In this document: positions 1-9,500 of the stretch, in pieces
Position numbering within the stretch: the stretch's first letter is position 1
Layout: every line of letters begins with the position of its first letter
Assembly (NCBI RefSeq): GCF_000003815.2
Contig: NC_049996.1
Span: 8,953,310-9,017,309, forward strand
DNA from: Branchiostoma floridae
Taxonomy: Eukaryota > Chordata > Leptocardii > Amphioxiformes > Branchiostomatidae
Direction: 5' to 3'
Length of the DNA stretch: 64,000 nucleotides
Made by a program: the position numbers and the translations under genes
Notes under the pieces: model-generated
Database searches by the model: none
Seen by the model: the letters and a program-made list of their open reading frames with translations, nothing else
What the model was told of the DNA's origin: nothing

Positions 1-37
1 TATGTTGTGATGAAGTCGAACGCAGCGTAGAAAGAAA

Positions 38-145
38 AAAATCACTCAAATCTTTAATACCACCCGCTACCGCAATGACTGATGGGATAGCTTGTGTTCC
101 ATTTTGTTCCTTTGTTTTCAGTCACATGCTGAAGATTTTTGTTCA
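38..145 (+). repeat. Left arm of a ~108-bp inverted repeat pair
   Basis: This stretch reappears in reverse complement at 4811-4920 with only a few differences. The shared part includes the block CACCCGCTACCGCAATGACT and the palindromic CAGTCACATGCTGAAG. The arms enclose about 4.7 kb that contains a split SINE and a 2.6-kb transposon. They may be two copies of one MITE family in opposite orientation or the ends of a composite element; no flanking target-site duplication was found. Sequence 155-310 just inside this arm resembles the degenerate array at 27800-27980. Confidence 0.8.
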
Positions 146-299
146 GCATGTGACATGGGGTGCACTGGAAGAGTAAATTCTTGCACTGGGAATTTCGGGC
201 TAAAGTGTCATTAGTAGAAGTGACTTTTAAAGAAAAGTGTTCCATTTTTGCACATGGGTGATTTTGGAATAGTCTATTGTTGCATGGGGAGGGAGATGG

Positions 300-440
300 C
301 TGAAATATGCTGTACTGTAAATGCAGAAACGTTCTCGGTGGATTAAATGAACTTCGCGGTTTTCACGGCGGCCACTTCACTGCGAATTTAAAACCGCCGC
401 GAACATTTTTCCATAACAGTAAGAGACTATAGTGCATGTT
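300..440. repeat. Interspersed repeat (CGCGGTTTTC...CCGCGAACATTTTTCC family)
   Basis: An imperfect palindrome with the pair GCGGTTTTCACGGCGGCCAC and AAAACCGCCGCGAACA. Relatives occur at 53690-53880, and as two separated halves at 8530-8590 and 14500-14590. No coding capacity. The rest of 440-948 is AT-rich with short ORFs that look like nothing known. Confidence 0.65.
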
Positions 441-1159
441 GCTACAGTGAAATAAAAAACACCGCAAAAAGTCCATGTTATCTGTTGATATGTTAAATTT
501 TTCAGGCCATTCTTGAGCAGCATGTTGAATAAAGTCTTTATTTGGCTCCTTATTATCAACAAAATTGTTTAAAGTTTTGAAATGAGTCAAACATTCTTCT
601 GGGTTAATGGCATTATCATCCTTCTGTTGAACATTATCTTCCTGTTACAGTGATTTGATTTCCCTCCAAGATTATATTTTTGTGGATTTTCCTTACTAAG
701 TTTTCTGAGATTGTTTAATTGTATTTCTTTGAAGAGTCTTTTCTCTGTCTTGATTTTCTTCTTGTACAATTTCGGATTGCAGAAGTATACGTGGCGAACA
801 TCAAGTTTCCACAAGCACTGAAAACGGAGTGGCAAATTGTTTTATTTTGTGTTTAAGAGATGCACATGAATGGTTGAACCATGGTTTACTTTTCTTCTTT
901 CTTTTCTTGTTATTGTTGTGGGTAATTTTACGCAGACATTTATCAGCTACATGTGTGATTTAAAAGTTAAAGTTAAAGTTGCCCGTACATCAGTAACAGA
1001 TGCGTAGGGGTGGCGCCCATCTCCATTTCTGTAGCCCTTGGGCCACACATGTGAAAGCCACTACAGCAGGGGGCTGGTCTGCTGGTAGTGATGTGTGTTT
1101 AACTTCCATACTCTTCCTCATTCCTCAAGCAGAGAAGAGCTATGTCCAGTATCAGGGTG

Positions 1160-1805
1160 AAGTGCACGAAGTTAGGGTGTAAGAAGTTGTACGAAGTTGT
1201 ACTAAGTTACAACCGTTTCCCACTGGCTTTGATGCTATATCGGGAGTCACAGATGACGTCAAAACATTTATTGGATGACGTAATCTAACTTCGTACAGTA
1301 GGCAGGGTAGGGTGTCAAGTGTACGAACTTGTCCGAAGTTGTGCAAAGTTACGTGACGTCATCTAACTTCGTACAGTAGGCAGGGTAGGGCGGCATGTGT
1401 GCGAATTTGTCCTAAGTTGTACAAAGTTACGTGACGTCATCTAACTTCGGACAGTGGGCAGGGTAGGTCAACAAGTGTGCGAAGTTGTCCTAAGTTGTGC
1501 AAAGTTACGTGACGTCATCTAACTTTGGACAGTGGGCAGGGTAGGTCAACAAGTGTGCGAAGTTGTCCTAAGTTGTGCAAAGTTACGTGACGTCATCTAA
1601 CTTTGGACAGTGGGCAGGGTAGGTCAACAAGTGTGCGAAGTTGTCCTAAGTTGTGCAAAGTTACGTGACGTCATCTAACTTTGGACAGTGGGCAGGGTAG
1701 GTCAACAAGTGTGCGAAGTTGTCCTAAGTTGTGCAAAGTTACGTGACGTCATCTAACTCTGGACAGTGGGCAGGGTAGGGCGGCATGTGTACGAATTTGT
1801 CCAAA
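1160..1805. repeat. Subterminal tandem array, ~78-bp unit
   Basis: Six or so copies of a unit of about 78 bp. Each contains GTGACGTCATCTAACTT and GTCCTAAGTTGTGCAAAGTT. Each unit carries the palindrome TGACGTCA (CRE/ATF core). The same motifs recur in reverse orientation at the other end of the element. Confidence 0.9.
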
Positions 1806-2167
1806 GTTAATTAATACATAGTAAAAACTTATATATGTGTAAATAAGATACACACCACTCACGCATATAAACAAATAAAATATAGATGCACATTAATTAG
1901 CACAAAATCAATGTTCATGCATTGTAAAAAATTTCATTTATTTCACTTTTTTTTGTCTTTTATTTCTGCTCTTAACGTTTGTTTTAACAATGCACACAAA
2001 ATAATTTAAGCTCACTCTTAATATTATATTTCCCTTTTTTTACGTCACTTCTAAATACAAGTACCTGAAAACATCTCCCCTATCTATTTATAAACTACAT
2101 GTATTGCAGTCATCTTTCACTACTTTGTATCATAAGAAGTAGTAGTTGTTATGTTATTCCTTGTAAT

Positions 2168-3054
2168 TTAACAATTAATTGAAGTACTTCCACCATTTAG
2201 TACATAAGTAAACCCAGCAGACGGACTACCACTGTCCGTATGGTCTTTCCGCAACTTCGTGTAAACATCAGTCACAAGTTCTTGAATCCATTTACAGATA
2301 GTAGATTTCCCAGCGCCTGCCAAGACAACAGGTAAATGTCATTTTGATCCCCGCTAATAGATGTTTAAAAAGAATAGAACAAATGAAATAAAAGCAGCCG
2401 TGGCGCAATACAGAGATTGAAAAACGACACCATTCTACGAACGCATTCCAGGTTCGAATTAAAAAAAAAACACCTGAGCAAATGACGTAAATGTCTGTTG
2501 GTGACGTTAAGCAAAAGAATGTTCGACAAGGTATGGTTCTAGAAATGACGGTTGTAAATTTTGAACATATAACGTTATATCTACATTGAATCAAACGTTT
2601 GATTTGAAACAATAAAAAAGGTGTTTAGAAGTAAATCTACCTGTTGGCAGACAGATGGCTGTCCACAGAAGAACATTTTCCCTCCATTTGGTGTCAGGTG
2701 GAGAGACTTGTGCATGGCTTACAGCAAAAGCCGCGACCGTGATAAGGCTATATAAAACAGCCACCGTTGGCACGCACAAAACAGATGCAACAGCACAACA
2801 TCCCTGTGAAGAATAAGACAAATCTTAATAAAGATAAGTAATCTGCATTCTGATAAAAAATATGTTGTTTTGTTAGATGTAACTTCTAAAGAATAGAAGA
2901 TTTATGAATCAAAAGTCAGAACTCAAAACATATCAAGGTGCGATTAATACGACTAACCCACCTGAACAAGTTCTTCCGGAAAATCCTTCCAGTCAAACTC
3001 GACTTTCCAGGACGAATGGAGATCTGTAGCCTTCAAAGATTTACTGCACGACAT
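2168..3054 (-). CDS. Spliced P-loop protein (DUF3987-like N-terminus) carried by the TIR element
   Basis: Three minus-strand exons join in frame with GT-AG introns: 3054-2962 (31 codons from ATG), 2803-2641, and 2316-2168 ending in TAA. They encode 134 aa. The first exon ends around the motif DWKDFPEEL. The second has a hydrophobic helix (VPTVAVLYSLITVAAF), then WRENVLLWTAICLPT. The intron splits the Walker A motif, which reads LPTGAGKST after splicing. This order (DW..FP, helix, tryptophan-rich strand, P-loop) resembles the start of DUF3987 primase/helicase-like proteins as I know the family; that is recollection, not a search. The product lacks Walker B and the rest of an ATPase fold, so it is truncated or has further exons I cannot see. 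All three exons lie inside the transposon. Possible roles are a captured host domain or an element-encoded replication helper. Confidence 0.62.
2397..2590. repeat. Direct repeat copy A (intron 2 of the P-loop gene)
   Basis: About 190 bp shared with 3118-3320 in the same orientation. Markers are AAAAACGACACC, GAACGCATTCC, ACACCTGAG and GGTTCTAGAAATGAC. Copy B lies just upstream of the minus-strand ATG at 3054, so the presumed promoter-side sequence of the gene is duplicated inside its last intron. Confidence 0.8.
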
Positions 3055-3117
3055 GATATGATATAATATTGTCCGTAAATCCCCCGTTAAAAAAGTCTAT
3101 TTCGTCAAAGACACGGA

Positions 3118-3320
3118 CTAAAAAGTAGCCGTGGCGACTTCATCGCCACACGGTTTCAAACTGTTAGACTGAAAAACGACACCGTTCGAAGAACGCATTC
3201 CGGTTTCGAATTACGAAAACACCTGAGTTAGTGACGTAAACGTCAGATTGTGACGTCTAAGAAGATGAGAACATTAGAAGAAAGGTTCTAGAAATGACAG
3301 TTGAGACATTTGAACGTAAC
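3118..3320. repeat. Direct repeat copy B (5' flank of the P-loop gene)
   Basis: Partner of 2397-2590. It lies 64 bp or more upstream of the minus-strand start codon. It could hold the promoter, but no core motif is convincing. Confidence 0.75.
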
Positions 3321-3409
3321 ACAGAAAACTTGTAGACGCGTAGTGGAGTATATATATCGCCAAAGTCAAGCTAGGCGACATCTTCCTAGGAATACGCGAC
3401 CTGATCAGT

Positions 3410-3660
3410 ACACCCGGCTGACTGTCCAAAGTTTAGATGACGTCATGGTTAGCGTGACGTCATAACTTCGGACAAGTTCGTACAACTCCGTACACCACCC
3501 GGCTGACTGTCCAAAGTTTAGATGACGTCATGGTTAGCGTGACGTCATAACTTCGGACAAGTTCGTACAACTCCGTACACCACCCGGCTGACTGTCCAAA
3601 GTTTAGATGACGTCATAACTTCGGACAAGTTCGTACAACTTTGGACAACTTCAGACATCT
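3410..3660. repeat. Right subterminal tandem array, ~84-bp unit
   Basis: Three copies of a unit containing GGCTGACTGTCCAAAGTTTA, GATGACGTCATGG and ACTTCGGACAAGTTCGTACA. The third copy is shortened. The motifs are reverse complements of those in the left array, so the two arrays make the element's ends complex inverted repeats. Confidence 0.88.
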
Positions 3661-3850
3661 AACTTAACTTAGGACAACTTCGTGCATTTCACCCTGATAC
3701 TGGACATGGGTGGCAGAGAAATCAGCATGTACCATTTTTAAAGTCTTTGGTATGACTCGGCCGGGGATCGAACTCACGACCTACCGAATGCAAGGCGAAC
3801 ACTCTAACCACTAGGCCATTGCACCGGTTGATTATATCACATGTGTGATT

Positions 3851-5075
3851 ATATCAGAAAATTCTTTTACTGCATTGTCTACGTCACAAAATGACATAGC
3901 AGTAAAGTTTTGTAAGATTTTTTTTATATCGAAGGATCCTGTAATGCCTCTGTAAATTTGAGTTTGGAGTTATCATCCCAAATGTACTTAGTTGGTAATG
4001 GGTTTGTTGGGGCTTTAGCTTGTTTTACATAAGGTGAATAGTTAGTTGAGATAGAGCATCAATTAAACAGTAGTCTGTTGGTTTAGTATTGTTTGTGATT
4101 GATTGAAAAACAAAGGAGCATTGGTCAAAACAAGTCATATTCCCTTACCACCCAAGCCACAAAGCACAACATTGGGAAGCAGTGAAATTTTCTTGCATAC
4201 AGTCTGTTGGTTTAGTATTGTTTGTGACTGATTGAAAAACAAGCTTGGCCTTTTCTGGCTGGGAAAGTTCGTCTTGTCATTGAAGGGAAACTTGAGAATT
4301 CTCACCTACCTGTCTAGGCCTAATTTCTGACAAGAAAGACTTCAGACAGTGTAACGATCTCAATCGTTGAATTATTGTGAGAGTTTATTTTAGCAATAGA
4401 AGGGAGAGTTGAATCCAATGAGCTTTTATAAAACTTTAAAAGCTTTAATATAAAAGCTCCTTGCTAGAAAAACCTCACGGCCCACTGAATAATATCAACA
4501 TACGTGTGGCTTCTTTGCTGCGTGGGACACTGTAGTGATCAGGAGACCCCGGGACTAAATGGGCAGCCATAAGCATATCGTTAGTTTATTTACGCATTTT
4601 GATCGCAAGGTATACTAGTGCCCAAAATTTTAATAGCATATAACGACAAGAATGGCGTCGCTATATCTTTTCGATGATAAAACTCCTTAGTCTACCATCG
4701 ATATTTCAAAACAGGGCTATAATCTGCTACACATATTGAATTCCTAATTTACCATATTGTTCGCTACTTTTGAGTTACATATGTCTGCATATTAAGAGGG
4801 AATTTCGTTTGTGAACAAAAATCTTCAGCATGTGACTGAAAACAAAGGAACAAAATGGCACCCAAGCTATCCCATCAGTCATTGCGGTAGCGGGTGGTAT
4901 TAAAGATTTGAATGATTTTTATATATGTGTATGTAAGTTTTAAATTTTAGAAATGATTCCGGCCATGCAATTCATCAAGCCTCTGTTAAATCCATCCCTG
5001 TGGAGAGGCTAAAAATTAAAAAAAATTGATGACATAGAGATCATTAACCTAGCTAAGTAGTAAAATCCAAGACTG
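3851..5075. other. Intergenic, repeats only
   Basis: Holds a short direct duplication (CAGTCTGTTGGTTTAGTATT at about 4071 and 4200) and the right arm of the large inverted repeat (4811-4920). The rest is AT-rich sequence in which I see no gene. Confidence 0.6.
4811..4920 (-). repeat. Right arm of the inverted repeat pair
   Basis: Reverse complement of 38-145, with a few substitutions. Confidence 0.8.
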
Positions 5076-5076
5076 T

Positions 5077-5660
5077 ATCGATGAATCCCACGGCCGATCG
5101 CCAGTATATTAGGGACGGAAGTTGCGTTGGTTTCATCAGTAGATCGATGAATCTCACGGCCGATCGCCAGTATAAGGGACGGAAGTTGCGTTGGTTTCAT
5201 CAGTAGATCGATGAATCTCACGGCCGATCGCCAGTATTAGGGCCGGAAGTGGCGTTGGAGTCATCAGTAGATCGATGAATCTCACGGCCGATCGCCAGTA
5301 TAAGGGACGGAAGTGGCGTTGGGTTCATCAGTAGATCGATGAATCCCACGGCCGATCGCCAGTATAAGGGACGGAAGTGGCGTTGGATTCATCCGTAGAT
5401 CGATGAATCCCACGGCCGATCGCCAGTATTAGGGATGGAAGTGGCGTTGGATTCATCCGTAGATCGATGAATCTCACGGCCGATCGCCAGTATTAGGGAC
5501 GGAAGTGGCGTTGGATTCATCAGTAGATCGATGAATCTCACGGCCGATCGCCAGTATTAGGGCCGGAAGTGGCGTTGGACTCATCAGTAGATCGATGAAT
5601 CTCACGGCCGATCGCCAGTATTAGGGCCGGAAGTGGCGTTGGATTCATCAGTAGATCGAT
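5077..5660. repeat. 64-bp minisatellite, ~9 copies
   Basis: Head-to-tail units starting AGATCGATGAATCTCACGGC, with junctions at 5141, 5205, 5269 and so on. Copies differ at a few sites (ataagggac/attagggcc, ttgcg/tggcg). The unit contains CGGCCGATCG, and units join through GATC. It ends in three copies of the perfect palindrome GAATTCCACAGCTGTGGAAT within 5680-5780. The short ORFs across it are products of the repeat, not genes. Confidence 0.95.
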
Positions 5661-5929
5661 GAATCTCACAGCACTATTTATGAATTCCACAGCTGTGGAA
5701 TTCATCATCTGATGAATATCACAGCTGTGGAATTCATCATCTAAGTGATGAATATCACAGCTGTGGAATTCATCAATCCACGGTCTTCAGATATAGCGAA
5801 TTACATTCTCTTCTAATATCTGCTGAAATGTTTCTGAAATGCAACTGTTAGTAACTGTTTAGTTACTTCCAGTCGTAGTCCAGTACTGATATTTTGCTAG
5901 GGGAATGTTAGATGCCTTCTTTATGTACA

Positions 5930-6235
5930 CTCTGGCTCAAGGTTCTAGCCAGCATCCATTGTTCTGTCCTTTGACGGAATTTTGCTGCTGGGGACGGAAA
6001 AACATTTTGCCCATCCCGTCCTCTATGACAGACAAAAAAATCAGCATGAAAAGATATTGATTGAACCAAGCCAAGTCTACCAGCAAAATTTGCCTCTCAA
6101 TATCATAAAAATAAGTGTTTCAATGGGTCTAGATTTGAACATTTTCTCGGGGATCATGCTCCCAGATCCCCTAGGATCATCACGCCTTTGACAGGATTCC
6201 ATTTAAAATCCAGGGGGCAGAAAAAAAGTTCAAGC
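5930..6235. repeat. Interspersed repeat shared with 20680-20890
   Basis: TCTACCAGCAAAATTTGCC, then TAGATTT, CCCAGATCCCCTAGG and CCTTTGACAGGAT are found in the same order in both places. The ends AAGGTTCTAGCCAGC and AAGCTGGCTAGAACGTTAAC are inverted, so this looks like a hairpin MITE. The interval 6240-6588 holds a second A/T-rich palindromic stretch (GCAAAATTGCAAGTTGGCAA) and the presumed NUB1 5' UTR. Confidence 0.65.
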
Positions 6236-6588
6236 TGGCTAGAACGTTAACTTTGCTTGGTCTATTGAAATGTTCTGTAGCAGGGATCGAAATACTTTTT
6301 TGTTGCTACATGCAAAATTGCAAGTTGGCAATTTGAAAAATTTACATGCAAAATACAACTAGGCAACAATCGCGACAAGGATCGCAAGCTTGAATCGGCA
6401 AAGTTTGATTACATGTAGTGAAGCTACCAGGGAAAGTTACCGGCAAAAACAAGAAAAAGAAAAAGACAGACGTCCATATGTCATTCTGTCTAAGAGTAGG
6501 GTGTCTAATTCCTCAGTATTTTTACTATAGGACAGGTATTTCCAACATGCAATATTGCAAGTTCAGAATATTTTTACGTAGTGAGAAG

Positions 6589-9500
6589 ATGAGCAGCATC
6601 CACACAGAAGAGGTGCAGAGACAGCTGCGGGAGGTGCTGAACAGGGATAAAGTCAAACTATGGGAGTCTCCCTACAGCAGAGAGGATGGGACAGCTGACC
6701 AGATACCTGAGGTATGTGTGTGAGACAGAGACTTAAGTCTGCTTCTTTAACCACCTCTCTCCAGACTTGTTATTTTTCACCTTGAGGCTTCAATGTTACC
6801 CTGTTTGCTGTTTTTAAACTTTCTCCCTGCTGACTTTTATTATTATGTTCTTGCAAATACAACTTTGGAGACATTGCAAATGCAGTATGAGACTTTTAGA
6901 TTCTTGCAACATGTTTTTAGAACGAGTTCCTTTTCTGGCCTGGAGTCCAGCTTTGTTTATTCCCCTTTCACTATTTGAAGCGGAATAATACTAACAAGGC
7001 TTGACTCCAGGCTACATGAATTTGCAGTCAAACTGGGAGAGGTACAAATTTCTTCTCTTACTCTTAAGCAATGAATGTTCAAATGAATCATAATAAGCTC
7101 TTAACTGTTGTTAAATCTGATGTTTTTCTTCAAACACATTAAACATGAAAACAAATTGAGCATTTCTGAAAATTAATATGAACACAAACCTCAGGACTTA
7201 TGACTATATGACTGACAGTAACTGTTCACTTGTCCAGAATCTGATACTGAAGTATTCAGATGAGTTGAGGCTGTCCAAAGATGTGGTTGCATCCAACATG
7301 GAGGAGCTACGACTTCACGCCGTGCGGAAGCTGGCTTCCCGGCGCAAATTCCAGACCTCGGGCGTCGCAACCCTTAAGGTCAAACTGGCTGGAAAGGTAC
7401 AGCAACAAGAAAAATTCAAGTTCTTTCATTTTCTCTCATGGTAAAATATATCAGCTTACATTGGTTCTGATCGTATTAAGAGGTGGGAATTTGAATTACT
7501 ATCAATTTGTTCTTTTACAGGCTCCCATCAAAAGGTATAAGCTCATGTATAATCATTTTTTGCATTTAGAGATTCAGTACTCAGAGTTATAGAAATTGTA
7601 CCCATATTTCTAGTAAGCATTTATGGCAGGAAAAAAAAACTAAGTGGCATAGAAGCATATTGTTCTTCTACATAAAGCATAGTCATTCATTCTAGTGACG
7701 CTGAAGAACAGTGATGGATGTCACTCAAAACGTCCAGAAGTAAATCTCCATTTTTGTCCAGTTGTAGAGATTGAATTGTCTTTAAATATTGTTAACCTAG
7801 ATGTCTAGCCTTCATAAACATGTCATACTATGCAATATGTATCAGATATGGAGATAATGGCATCATATGTCTTATTTTCAGGGGAACCTCAAATCCAGCA
7901 GTTTTGAGGTGGAGACTACTTTGCAGATGTTGGGGAAAGACTTCAAGAAATTGTAAGTTATGAAAGATTTCTTTTCTCAAGTTAGCTCCAATACAGATCA
8001 CTTCTAGTCTAACCTTCATGATTTTTTCTAGTCAAATGGTGTTTAGGCCTATTTTGGTAAACATTCAGGTTGTCCTAAATTTTCATCAACCAATCAGGAG
8101 TACCGGTAACTTTGTTTCAGACTGTCAGAGAAGTGCGGCCTCGCAGCTGACCATCTGAAACCCATTGCAGTAGGCAGAGTTATTAAGGATGGTGAGCATG
8201 TCTTACACTGTTGGGGGATGGGGTAACAAGTATCTATAGTATGGTATGCCAAAAAACTGAAGCAACTGGGTATGATTTTGGAAATGGTCAGACATTTCAG
8301 ACAGCATCCACTGTCAGGGACACTGAGGAAGGCTGGTTGAAGAGCAGGTTTTATATCCTATCTTCATTTCCTTTGCATATCAATTCATAGGTAAGGTATG
8401 GCCCCTTTTATCATGCAAATTATTTCTCATTTTTTCTCATGAAAGTTTCTGTATTGAAGTACATGTTTGATTTTTCTAAAAAGTGGATCAAGGATACCTA
8501 CTGTCTGTATAAAGCTACTGTCAGTTAAATGCAGAAACTTTCGGGGCAGTTTAATGTTCGCAGTTTTTGCGGTGGCCACTTCACTTAATTTTGATAATGA
8601 TCCACAATGATATTTGACAAAAATGGCCAGGTAAAAGAAACTCAAAAAAAAAATAAACACATAAAACATGCATAATAGTCCCATTTGACAAGACAGGTGG
8701 TGGCATATCACAAAAGGCAAGACTGGCTTCCTACGTCATGTGTCATTTGCAGTAACATTAGCGTCAGATTCAAGTACCACTGTACGATGCGAATGTCGCC
8801 CACGCACCATTAACGATATAACGTTAGAACTACAAAGAAAACAAAAGTAGTCTTGCTAGTACTCTTGGTATTAATCTGGCTTTGGTCAGTTTCTCTTGCT
8901 AAATGCTCTTCGCTGATAGTTTTCTTCTGTTACAGAAGTTTTATGCTTTGCAAGTAAAGGTTTTATAGTTTTGTAGCTTCGCAAAGAAGGCCATGCTTTG
9001 TTAGTAGCGAATGTAACGTTACGTATATATATGAATGACATCCGTACGAGCAGCAATTTTTATCCTAAAAAAACGTTATTGACTGTGTTATACATTAAAT
9101 ATTTTGATCTACAATTTGAGCAGATGTATATGCCATATATTTAACCTTGAATGGGGGGGATACAAACTTAACCACGTTTGGGATAGCGCCACCTACCTAC
9201 ATAGACTACATATACCGACATTAATCAGAACTCCAGTCAGAAGCTCTGAGGAAGGTGTCTGAGAGACTCCATAACTTAAGCACTGTAAGCACATCCTGGT
9301 TGTGTACAAGAATTCTCCTAAGTTTGTTGGGACCCAAGCATTAAGAACCTTGCCAGGTTTGACTGTATGCTAGCTATCCAACTGATAATTGCGTAATGTT
9401 AGCCGCACATTGGCAACATCACATTCGGAGCACGTCGTTCGTATAGACGGTTAGAGATCAGAAATAGCTTTAAGGAGGAACTTGTGGTGACAGCGTGCGT

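Larger units (their letters stand above)
1137..3712. mobile_element. 2576-bp TIR DNA transposon inserted in a SINE, 8-bp TSD
   Basis: The ends are inverted repeats sharing TGTCCAGTATCAGGGTGAA and then TGCACGAAGTT. The 8-mer GCAGAGAA is duplicated on both sides, at 1129-1136 and 3713-3720; the uninterrupted SINE at 20172-20410 has one copy of the corresponding stretch. An 8-bp duplication fits hAT-like and some other DDE superfamilies, but no transposase is visible. Subterminal regions are tandem arrays of related motifs in opposite orientation at 1160-1805 and 3410-3660. The interior carries a spliced minus-strand gene at 2168-3054. Confidence 0.88.
961..3838 (-). mobile_element. tRNA-derived SINE split by a later insertion
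   Basis: A minus-strand SINE. Its tRNA-like head is at 3713-3838; read on the minus strand it contains GAGTTCGATCCCCGGCCGA, a Pol III box B, and CAATGGCCTAGTGGTTAGAG, a box A region. The body and TTAAAG tail are at 961-1136. A 12-bp target-site duplication, ACATGTGTGATT, lies at 949-960 and 3839-3850. A 5'-truncated plus-strand relative at 20172-20410 runs continuously across the point where this copy is broken, which shows that 1137-3712 was inserted later. Confidence 0.9.

Noticed and set aside
5009-5221. 70-aa ORF with repeated EIHRSTDET
   Set aside because: Translation of the 64-bp minisatellite; 64 is not a multiple of three, so the frame breaks.
5077-5660. CRISPR-like regular array
   Set aside because: Units are contiguous without unique spacers and the genome is eukaryotic.
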